A stretch of DNA of 64,000 nucleotides from Bacillus sp. Cs-700 (GTDB lineage Bacteria; Bacillota; Bacilli; Bacillales; Guptibacillaceae): positions 3,830,001-3,894,000 of the forward strand of contig NZ_CP041063.1 in assembly GCF_011082085.1 (NCBI RefSeq), in the 5' to 3' direction. Positions 41,827-49,089 of the stretch are shown here, piece after piece (the stretch's first letter is position 1; every line of letters begins with the position of its first letter). Position numbers and translations under genes: made by a program. A model generated the notes under the pieces. That model did not search any database. It saw only the letters and a program-made list of their open reading frames with translations, and was not told the origin of the DNA.

Positions 41827-43038
41827 ATGACAACTGACTTACTTCAGAAACAGACCTTTAGCGTAGCATCAACAGACTTCATGATGCCTGGAAACGTAAG
41901 ATTTGGTGTGAATTCGTTCCTATCACTTGGGGATGAACTTGAAAAACTAGGTGTAACGAATGTTGCGGTGATCAGTGATAAAGGATTAGAAAAAGTAGGA
42001 CTCGTCGACCGTGCAGTGGAGATTGTCCATGCTAGTGGGAAAACGTCAACGACGTTTACAGAAATAGCTGGGGAGCCCACTTTCGATCTTCTGGCACAAT
42101 CAATTGACCATGTAAAAGCAGAAGGATGTGATGCCATTGTAGGAATCGGAGGGGGAAGTGCCCTAGACGTCGCCAAAGCGACAGCGGCACTTGTTGATAA
42201 AGACGACCTTTCATCGTATTTCAGTGGCGAGAAAACGGTGGAACAGAGAACGGTATCTTGTATCCTTCTTCCAACCACTTCTGGAACAGGGGCGGAAGTG
42301 ACGAAGAATGCGATTTTTGAAGATACAGAAAATGAAGTGAAGAGAGGGTTAGTGAGTGCAAGCTTTTTACCAGATGTTGCGATCATTGATCCCGCTCTCA
42401 CGCTGTCATGTCCATCAAGAGTAACCGCCGCATCTGGTGTTGATGCTTTCACACATGCCATTGAATCCTATGTGGCTGTGAATGCTACACCGATCACAAG
42501 GATGTATGCAGAAAAAGCGATGAAGTTATTCGCACCAAACATTGCAAGTGCCGTACATAACGGCAAAGACCTTGAAGGAAGAATTGGCATGAGCTGGGTA
42601 AGTGTACTTGCGGGAGTTTCGCTTGCTAATGCGGGGGTAGGAGCAGTTCATGCGCTAGCCTATCCATTAGGTGGGAAGTATCACATCGAACATGGGGTAG
42701 CTAATGCTCTTCTGATGCCATTCGTCTTCGAAGTAACGGGAGAAACGCGCATGAACGACATGGTCGACGTCGCTTCATTTTTACAACTCGGTGATTATTC
42801 AACCAACCCGCATGAAGCGCTTGAAGCTGTGGTCTCATACTTGTACCGATTACTAGGTAAGCTCAATCTTCCTACCTCACTTTCTGAGCTTGGCATTTCA
42901 AAGGAGGACTTACCAGATCTAGCCCATCAAGCATCAAAAATTGACCGCCTGCTCTCAAATACCCCTTACAAGTTGAGTGAAGAGAGGATTCTATCGATCT
43001 ATTTAAATGCCTACAAAGGAGTGAAGCAGTGTGATTAA
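41827..43038 (+). CDS. Iron-containing alcohol dehydrogenase
   Basis: A 403-residue group III (Fe-dependent) alcohol dehydrogenase. It has the NAD-binding GGGSALDVAKATAAL, PTTSGTGAEVTKNAIF, and the metal ligands in DAFTHAIESYV, VHALAYPLGGKYHIEHGVANALL. It oxidises a primary or secondary alcohol to an aldehyde or ketone. It overlaps the ALDH gene by eight bases, suggesting an alcohol-to-aldehyde-to-acid sequence. Confidence 0.9.
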   Translation: MTTDLLQKQTFSVASTDFMMPGNVRFGVNSFLSLGDELEKLGVTNVAVISDKGLEKVGLVDRAVEIVHASGKTSTTFTEIAGEPTFDLLAQSIDHVKAEGCDAIVGIGGGSALDVAKATAALVDKDDLSSYFSGEKTVEQRTVSCILLPTTSGTGAEVTKNAIFEDTENEVKRGLVSASFLPDVAIIDPALTLSCPSRVTAASGVDAFTHAIESYVAVNATPITRMYAEKAMKLFAPNIASAVHNGKDLEGRIGMSWVSVLAGVSLANAGVGAVHALAYPLGGKYHIEHGVANALLMPFVFEVTGETRMNDMVDVASFLQLGDYSTNPHEALEAVVSYLYRLLGKLNLPTSLSELGISKEDLPDLAHQASKIDRLLSNTPYKLSEERILSIYLNAYKGVKQCD

Positions 43039-44464
43039 AACCGATTTGGTTCATCAGTATTACGTCGATGGTAAGTGGATGGATGCTGAAGAAACCATTG
43101 ATCTTAAGTCCCCTTATTGGGGACAGGTTATCGCAACCGTTCCTCAAGTTAATAAGGAAGAGGTCGCCAAGGCGATCGAAAGTGCAGAACAAGGAGCGCA
43201 ACGAATCAAGAAGTTAACACCACTGGAACGCTCAGAGATTTTAGAGAAGGTCTCACGTTTATTCAAGGAGCGTGCCGAGGAGGCAGCACGGATTCTGGCA
43301 AGTGAAGCGGCAAAACCTCTGACAGCGGCTAGAGCTGAAGTGGAGAGAACGATTGAAACGTATAAATTTGCCGCTGAAGAAGCAAAGCGAATCACTGGCG
43401 AAACCATCCCGATGGATGCAGCGAAAAGTGGCAAAGGTCGCGTTGCCTTCACAATGCGTGAGCCCCTTGGCATCATCGCTGCGATTACGCCGTTTAACTT
43501 TCCTTTTAACCTTGTCGCACATAAGCTAGGGCCAGCCATTGCGGCAGGGAACGCGGTTGTATTGAAACCTGCCAATCAGACACCACTAAGCGCACTCTTT
43601 ACCGCAAAGTTGTTTGAAGAAGCGGGTCTCCCAGCAGGAGCACTTAACGTTGTGCCTGGAAAAGGCAGTGTAATTGGAGACGTCCTCGTAACCGATTCAC
43701 GCATAAAGATGGTTACGTTCACTGGAAGTTACGAAGTTGGGTTATCGCTAAAAGAAAAAGCGGGTCTGAAAAAAGTGACGCTTGAACTTGGATCAAACTC
43801 CGCTGTTATCGTCGAAAGTACAGATGACTTAGATGATGTAGTAAAACGCTGTGTTCAAGGGGCTTACGCGTATGCCGGTCAGGTGTGTATCTCGATTCAA
43901 CGGATTTATGTGAACGAAGCGTTGTATGAGACGTTTCTTGAAAAATTCATCGCTCATACGAATTCACTCGTTATCGGTGATCCGTTAGATGAAAAAACGG
44001 ACGTGTCTGCGCTCATTTCTGAACGTGAAGCCGATCGCATTTCTTCCTGGTTGGAAGAAGCGAAATCAGCAGGTGCACGAATCGCGCTTGGAGGTAAACA
44101 TAGTGGTGCCATGATGGAACCAACCATCATAGTCGATGGTTCTGAAGAGTTGTCAATCAGCTGTCAGGAAGCATTTGCTCCAGTCGTGAACATGACGCCT
44201 TATGGATCGTTCGATGAAGCCATTAAACTCGTCAACGATTCAGCGTATGGACTCCAAGCTGGTGTGATCACCACTTCGATTCATCAGGCGTTTCAGGCAG
44301 TCCACGAGATCGAAGTAGGTGGTGTTATGGTGAATGATATTCCGACGTTCCGTGTCGATCAAATGCCGTACGGCGGGGTGAAAAACAGTGGAAGCGGAAG
44401 AGAAGGAATACCGTACTCTGTGGAAGAGATGACAGAACTCAAGCTTGTTTCTTTTAAACTATAA
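43031..44464 (+). CDS. NAD(P)-dependent aldehyde dehydrogenase
   Basis: A 477-residue ALDH. The cofactor region is ITPFNFPFNLVAHKLGPAIAAGNAVVLKPANQTP, the general base Glu252 lies in LELGSNSAVIV, and the catalytic Cys286 lies in AGQVCISIQRIYV. The N-terminal motifs (YYVDGKWMDAEETIDLKSPYWGQVI) and the end GVKNSGSGREGIPYSVEEMTE resemble lactaldehyde/glyceraldehyde-type dehydrogenases. It probably oxidises the aldehyde made by the Fe-ADH or by the aldolase. GTG start after AAAGGAGTG. Confidence 0.9.
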   Translation: MIKTDLVHQYYVDGKWMDAEETIDLKSPYWGQVIATVPQVNKEEVAKAIESAEQGAQRIKKLTPLERSEILEKVSRLFKERAEEAARILASEAAKPLTAARAEVERTIETYKFAAEEAKRITGETIPMDAAKSGKGRVAFTMREPLGIIAAITPFNFPFNLVAHKLGPAIAAGNAVVLKPANQTPLSALFTAKLFEEAGLPAGALNVVPGKGSVIGDVLVTDSRIKMVTFTGSYEVGLSLKEKAGLKKVTLELGSNSAVIVESTDDLDDVVKRCVQGAYAYAGQVCISIQRIYVNEALYETFLEKFIAHTNSLVIGDPLDEKTDVSALISEREADRISSWLEEAKSAGARIALGGKHSGAMMEPTIIVDGSEELSISCQEAFAPVVNMTPYGSFDEAIKLVNDSAYGLQAGVITTSIHQAFQAVHEIEVGGVMVNDIPTFRVDQMPYGGVKNSGSGREGIPYSVEEMTELKLVSFKL

Positions 44465-44487
44465 AACGCTGAAAGGATGTTAACAGT

Positions 44488-45111
44488 ATGCAAACACAAC
44501 AACCAAAAGTGAAGAAGGAAGTTTCTAAACAAGACATGGAGAATAACTGGATTGTGCGGTTTGACGAGTTAAAATCAAAAGCCATTCCACTGATGTTTAT
44601 TGATAGTATTATCCCGGGACATAACCGATTAAACTATGCGCTCATTGGAGATACGGCGAGTGAAAACGATAAGTATGAACCTGAAATCACTGAACCACAT
44701 GGCTTTCAAATTGGGATGGTCAAAGCCCCTCCTGGGAATGGTCCAGCGTTTCATACGCACGACTATATTGAAGCGTTCATGCCCTTGAAAGGAAAGTGGC
44801 GCTTCTACTGGGGAAATAGTGAGGACGAAATTGAAGGTGAAACCATTATTGAAGAATGGGACTTGATCTCCCTTCCTCCAGGACTATGGAGAGGATTTGA
44901 GAATGTAAGTGATGAAGATGGTTGGTGCCTTGGAATTCTAGAGCAGCATAAAGTGTTTGATGGGAAAGACCCATACTGGGCTCCTCAAGTGATCAAAAAC
45001 GCAGCCAAACATGGCTTCAACGCTGATGAGAAAGGAAAAATGATTAAACCAGATCATTATGAACAACTTGAAAAGCAAATGGCAGAAAAGCTTCGAGCAG
45101 GCGAGAAGTAA
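44488..45111 (+). CDS. Cupin-domain protein
   Basis: A 207-residue protein with one cupin barrel: motif 1 is AFHTHDYIEAFMPLKGKWRFYWG, with metal-binding His, His and Glu positions, and motif 2 is EEWDLISLPPGLWRGFENV, where the usual His is replaced by an aromatic/Arg stretch. Dioxygenase, isomerase or decarboxylase functions are all possible for this fold. It follows the ALDH gene by 23 bases. Confidence 0.75.
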   Translation: MQTQQPKVKKEVSKQDMENNWIVRFDELKSKAIPLMFIDSIIPGHNRLNYALIGDTASENDKYEPEITEPHGFQIGMVKAPPGNGPAFHTHDYIEAFMPLKGKWRFYWGNSEDEIEGETIIEEWDLISLPPGLWRGFENVSDEDGWCLGILEQHKVFDGKDPYWAPQVIKNAAKHGFNADEKGKMIKPDHYEQLEKQMAEKLRAGEK

Positions 45112-45115
45112 TCAC

Positions 45116-45832
45116 ATGGAAAACCTTGTTCTCTTACCAGGAACGCTCTGTGATGAACGACTCTTTTCTCATCAAAAAGAATACCTTACGGATGTAACAG
45201 CAAGCATCACGATTCCTGATTTGACGCATCAAGAAACGATTATGGATCTAGCGAAATCTGTTCTGCAGGAAGCTCCAGAACAATTCGCATTGGCAGGTCT
45301 TTCGCTAGGGGGCATCGTCGCAATGGAGATCATCCGGATTGCCCCCGAGCGCATCACGAAGCTTGCTCTATTAGATTCAAATCCATATGCCCCAACGGTC
45401 GATCAATTGGATTCATGGAAAGAGTTGATTCAGCGAGTAGAGGGTGGTGAGTTTCAGGAAATCGTTCAATCCCTATTACCTAAACTCATTCATCCCACTG
45501 CGCTCACTGATCGTGATTTAACGAATACCATCATTCAGATGGCAGAGACCATTGGCCCGCAAGCTTATATTCGTCAGCTGAAAGCAGTAGGCACGAGAAC
45601 AGATGCGAGAGAGCGACTAAAGCGTGTGACGTGTCCGATGCTTCTGCTTGTCGGAAAAGACGATGGTGTGTGTCCACCTAACTATCATCAGGAAATGCAT
45701 CACCTTATACCCAATTCATCCTTCATTACAATTGAAAACTGTGGTCACTTGAGTAGCCTCGAAGCGCCAGAAGAAGTAACAAGTGCGATGAGAGAGTGGC
45801 TGAAACAAGATACGAAAGGAGGGGTGATGTGA
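45116..45832 (+). CDS. Alpha/beta hydrolase
   Basis: A 238-residue alpha/beta-hydrolase. The nucleophile is Ser63 in AGLSLGGIVAME, the acid is the Asp in LLVGKDDGVCPP, and the base is the His in ENCGHLSSLEAPEE. The N-terminal LVLLPGTLCDERLFSHQ is the oxyanion loop. It resembles small ester or carbon-carbon-bond hydrolases. It starts four bases after the cupin gene and overlaps the aldolase start (GTGATGTGA). Confidence 0.85.
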   Translation: MENLVLLPGTLCDERLFSHQKEYLTDVTASITIPDLTHQETIMDLAKSVLQEAPEQFALAGLSLGGIVAMEIIRIAPERITKLALLDSNPYAPTVDQLDSWKELIQRVEGGEFQEIVQSLLPKLIHPTALTDRDLTNTIIQMAETIGPQAYIRQLKAVGTRTDARERLKRVTCPMLLLVGKDDGVCPPNYHQEMHHLIPNSSFITIENCGHLSSLEAPEEVTSAMREWLKQDTKGGVM

Positions 45833-46608
45833 ACAACTTAGTAAAAGAGAAGTTGAAGAGTGGAAAACGTGTTACTGGCTGTTTTATTGGTATGTACGCT
45901 CCGAACATTGTTGAAATGATTGGGTACAGTGAGTATGATTTTGTTGTGATTGATGACGAACACGGCGCGTTCAGTACATCCGAACTCGAAAACATGATCC
46001 GTACAGCAGAATCTGTCAATCTGATACCGATCGTTCGCGTATCTTATGACCCTTCCAGTATTCAAAAAGCACTGGATCGTGGCGCTCTCGGCATACAGGT
46101 TCCAATGGTTAACACAAAGGAAGATGCAGAGCGAGCTGTCGAAATGGCCAAGTTCCCTCCGCTTGGAACAAGAGGCGCGGCCTACTCACACCGAGCAGCC
46201 CGGTTCGGTGCGGATAAAGGAAAAGCCTTTCTTGATCAATCAGACGAGCACATTCTCGTGATTCCACACATCGAAACAAAGGAAGCTGCAACAAACTTTA
46301 AGGAAATTATGGACGTAGAAGGGATCGACCTTGCCTTCCTAGGAACAACGGATCTTTCAGTCAATATGAATTACAAAGAAGAGGGACCGAAGCATCCAGA
46401 AGTACAGAAGGTTGTGGATGGTTTATACGAGATTGCGAGGGAGAATCATTATAAGATCGGTACAGTTGCTGGTGATGCAGAAAGTGCGCAGAAGGCATTT
46501 GATAAAGGTGCCGATTATGTTGGGATTATTGCGGTATCGGTTATGTTAAAGGCGTTTAAGGATGTGAGGGAGGATTGTGAGAGGAAGTTGGGTGAGAAGG
46601 TAAGATAA
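45829..46608 (+). CDS. HpcH/HpaI-family class II aldolase
   Basis: A 259-residue aldolase of the HpcH/HpaI (2,4-dihydroxyhept-2-ene-1,7-dioate aldolase / citrate lyase beta) family. It has the active-site His in VVIDDEHGAFS, Arg in PIVRVSYD, the metal ligand region VPMVNTKEDAERAVEMAKFPPLGTRGAA and IPHIETKEA followed by DLAFLGTTDLS. It cleaves a 4-hydroxy-2-oxo acid to pyruvate and an aldehyde. AAAGGAGGGG precedes GTG 45829. As the last gene it may split the final pathway intermediate into central metabolites. Confidence 0.87.
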   Translation: MNNLVKEKLKSGKRVTGCFIGMYAPNIVEMIGYSEYDFVVIDDEHGAFSTSELENMIRTAESVNLIPIVRVSYDPSSIQKALDRGALGIQVPMVNTKEDAERAVEMAKFPPLGTRGAAYSHRAARFGADKGKAFLDQSDEHILVIPHIETKEAATNFKEIMDVEGIDLAFLGTTDLSVNMNYKEEGPKHPEVQKVVDGLYEIARENHYKIGTVAGDAESAQKAFDKGADYVGIIAVSVMLKAFKDVREDCERKLGEKVR

Positions 46609-46613
46609 GTAGA

Positions 46614-46664
46614 GAAGTGGTGCCCCGGTCCAATTTTGTTGGAGCGGGGCACCACTTCTATTCT
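46614..46664 (+). terminator. Strong terminator of catabolic cluster
   Basis: GAAGTGGTGCCCCG...TCCAA pairs with TTGGA...CGGGGCACCACTTC, about 19 base pairs with one interior mismatch region, then TATTCT. It lies six bases after the aldolase stop codon. Confidence 0.8.
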
Positions 46665-46842
46665 GAAGAAAAGAAGGTAAACCACCAACCTATTCTTTCT
46701 GCTCAAGTAGGTCTGTATGGTTATTAACAGTTCCCTGTAAGATCTACAAATCTTTACTTACACGCTTATTCATCTTTGGGAAGCCTTCAATTACTATTAT
46801 AATTACAACAGATACACTTAGACAAAGGCTTTTACTACTAAC

Positions 46843-47178
46843 TTAATAATCACATATTTTTTCTTGACACTCTTCTTTCTTTTCTGGGAAGTTTTCACTT
46901 TGGATCGCCACACCAGCAATCTTAAGTTCAGTGTCTAAGCTTACAGAGAAATCCTCTCCATTTGCTTTGCCTTCAACCGTTATAATTCCCATTTCGGCTT
47001 CATAAGGGTCGTTTACTATAAGATTATCGATGTTAGCATAATTGTTATTTATATAACTGGTAACATTTTCTTTTGCTTCTTTTACTGTTTCCTCATCATA
47101 TTTTTCTTCATTAGAGTTCACATTGCAACCTCCTAATAGTATAATTGTTGCGATAGTAATAATTCCAATTATTCTCAA
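46843..47178 (-). CDS. Small lipoprotein, cystatin-like (DUF1433/DUF4467-like), possible immunity protein
   Basis: A 111-residue lipoprotein. The signal is RIIGIITIATIILLGGC, with the lipobox LGGC and Cys near residue 18. The mature part (VKEAKENVTSYINNNYANIDNLIVNDPYEAEMGIITVEGKANGEDFSVSLDTEL) has the helix-plus-sheet pattern of small cystatin-like lipoproteins. The start is TTG 47178 after GAGGTG. It is divergent from the lipase-like gene with only 37 bases between starts. By analogy with S. aureus TilA, which protects against the lipase toxin TslA, it may be an immunity protein (inference). Confidence 0.62.
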   Translation of the reverse strand: MRIIGIITIATIILLGGCNVNSNEEKYDEETVKEAKENVTSYINNNYANIDNLIVNDPYEAEMGIITVEGKANGEDFSVSLDTELKIAGVAIQSENFPEKKEECQEKICDY

Positions 47179-47215
47179 AAGAACACCTCATTTTGATGAA
47201 ATAGGGGGGAAGATT

Positions 47216-48622
47216 GTGGGCAAATCTATAATAGACAGAGCTGCATTAATTATCTCGCAAGATACATATAAAGATAGTTTAGGACAAGTAGAAATAAGTA
47301 TTGATGGTCAAACTCTACAAAAATGGAAAACAATTGATACAATTGAAGATTTAGAAACTGGACTAAAAGGTTATGTTTTGCAAAATCCAAAAACTGATGA
47401 AATAGTAATTAGCTTTCGCGGTACAGAAATGCCAGAATCAGTAACAACTAAAGTTGAAACTAAGTATGTCGGTTCCCCTTCCCAAGACGCGATGTTAGCG
47501 ACCGGTGAAGCAAGTATCGAAAATGGAAATCTCGTATATGAGAAAAATAAGATCAGTAAAGCTGAATTTGCTGAATCAAATAAAGATATCAAAGAAGACC
47601 TAGAAGGCATCGTTTTAGGCAATTCCAATTATACCAAAAAGAGGTATGGGACAACAGCCTATTTAGGAACCCCTTCTCAGGATGCGAGTCTAGCAAGTGG
47701 TCGAGCTGAACTAGATTCAAAAGCTGGCACCATTTCATATATACATAAGAATCAATTTACTGAAGCGGAAGAAAAAGTGGATCACTATGTTGATAAGTAT
47801 GGAGCCAAAAACATTACCTTTGTTGGTCACTCACTTGGTGGCGGATTAGCGCAGTATTTTGCGGTCAATCACGATTCGAATGCCGTCACATTTGCAGCTG
47901 CAGATATTTATTCACTATTAACCCCTGAGCAAAAGCAAAACGCCATTAATGGGGAGTACAAAGATAATGTCATCAGCTATACCTATCCTGATGACGTGGT
48001 AGGTACCTATTATGAGAAATCGGTTGGCTCCGTTTATTATATGAATGATCCAGACCAAGCGGGTATGCCTGGTGTAGCCATGCATGGGATTAACAATTAC
48101 TTAGATCCAAGTTTATATGACGATGAAGGTTACTTTGTCCCACAGGTACTATTTGACGAAAAATTACAAAGCAAACTCACCCTATCCCCACTCGCCCTAA
48201 AAAACAGCGGTGTCTCTGACTTCCATATCCAAATCCAAGAAGCCTTAATGGAAATGTACGTGCAAGAAATGAAGCAGAGCGAGGAGCAAATTGAAGCAAC
48301 GAAACAGGCGTTGCTCGAATTCCTTGATGTGTACATGAACACGATGCGCGACATGAAAAGCAAATACATCAATTCGGTAGGAAGCGGGCAATTTGATAAG
48401 TTAAATGCATCAGACGTGGAGAGCTACTTTCACGAGTTTACGAAAGCGCCAGTTGACGGGGTGCCGATGTTATTTGATATCCAGATGTTCGATAGCTTAA
48501 TGGCTTCACTTGGTGATACGCATCAGGATACAGCGGATATCGCTTATAACATGGAACGAATGAGTCAAGACTTGATGCGAGCCGATCAATATCTTGCGCA
48601 GTGGCTACGATACGAATCTTAA
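47216..48622 (+). CDS. Lipase-like protein with C-terminal helical domain, TslA-like
   Basis: A 468-residue protein without a signal peptide. The N-terminal part is a class 3 lipase-like alpha/beta hydrolase: EIVISFRGTEM and the nucleophile elbow FVGHSLGGGLAQYFA, with candidate acid Asp in YTYPDDVVGTYY and a His in AMHGINNYLD. Residues 335-468 form a long helical domain rich in Gln, Glu and Met. This order (enzyme first, helical targeting domain last) is that of the type VII-secreted lipase TslA. The next gene encodes a small helical protein that could be its partner, and a lipoprotein is divergent. It has an internal duplication (SPSQDAMLATGEA and TPSQDASLASGRA, 65 residues apart). Confidence 0.7.
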   Translation: MGKSIIDRAALIISQDTYKDSLGQVEISIDGQTLQKWKTIDTIEDLETGLKGYVLQNPKTDEIVISFRGTEMPESVTTKVETKYVGSPSQDAMLATGEASIENGNLVYEKNKISKAEFAESNKDIKEDLEGIVLGNSNYTKKRYGTTAYLGTPSQDASLASGRAELDSKAGTISYIHKNQFTEAEEKVDHYVDKYGAKNITFVGHSLGGGLAQYFAVNHDSNAVTFAAADIYSLLTPEQKQNAINGEYKDNVISYTYPDDVVGTYYEKSVGSVYYMNDPDQAGMPGVAMHGINNYLDPSLYDDEGYFVPQVLFDEKLQSKLTLSPLALKNSGVSDFHIQIQEALMEMYVQEMKQSEEQIEATKQALLEFLDVYMNTMRDMKSKYINSVGSGQFDKLNASDVESYFHEFTKAPVDGVPMLFDIQMFDSLMASLGDTHQDTADIAYNMERMSQDLMRADQYLAQWLRYES

Positions 48623-48639
48623 AGAGAAGAGGTGAAGAA

Positions 48640-48942
48640 ATGGACTTTGATTTTGATTGGTGGAACGATTACTGGGAAAGGCAGCGGCAAAAGGATGCCT
48701 TAAGAACGCAGATTAAAAGTGATCTAGAAGCGGAAGCGAATCTATTAAACGCTCATTTAGAACATTGCTACGCGGTCGGTTCGCTAAGTGAACGACACAA
48801 AGCAATTCTTAATCAGATTGAACATAACTTTGATGGTCAGGCAAATAAAGCGTTGGTGCAGCGGTTTGAGGAGAATGAGTTGAAGTTAATCAAGATGAAG
48901 ATGATGTATGAAATGTTGCATGACAGTATAAAGGTAAGGTGA
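48640..48942 (+). CDS. Small helical protein, possible lipase partner
   Basis: A 100-residue, mostly helical protein starting MDFDFDWWNDYWERQRQKDAL, with no signal or membrane segment. It lies 17 bases after the lipase-like gene with GAGAAGAGGTG before the ATG, so the two are co-transcribed. Size, helicity and position resemble the small partner (Lap-type) proteins that accompany LXG and TslA-type secreted toxins, but I do not see a classical WxG motif. Function is inferred from context only. Confidence 0.55.
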   Translation: MDFDFDWWNDYWERQRQKDALRTQIKSDLEAEANLLNAHLEHCYAVGSLSERHKAILNQIEHNFDGQANKALVQRFEENELKLIKMKMMYEMLHDSIKVR

Positions 48943-49048
48943 GGGGAAGGACGTTCCGTTATAGGGAGGTCCTTTTGTTATGCCTATCGAAAGGTAATGG
49001 TGCAGGCTAACGTTTAGTTGCTTATCCTTTCGACAGCATTCACCATAA

Positions 49049-49070
49049 AACGGGTGGTGACAGGCACCAC
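49049..49070 (+). repeat. GGTGGTGACAGGCACC motif, copy 2
   Basis: The same 20 bases as at 15491, now 20 bases before the start of the sigma-54 activator gene. Its position overlaps the expected leader of that mRNA. Confidence 0.6.
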
Positions 49071-49089
49071 TATATTGGAGGGCTAACTT

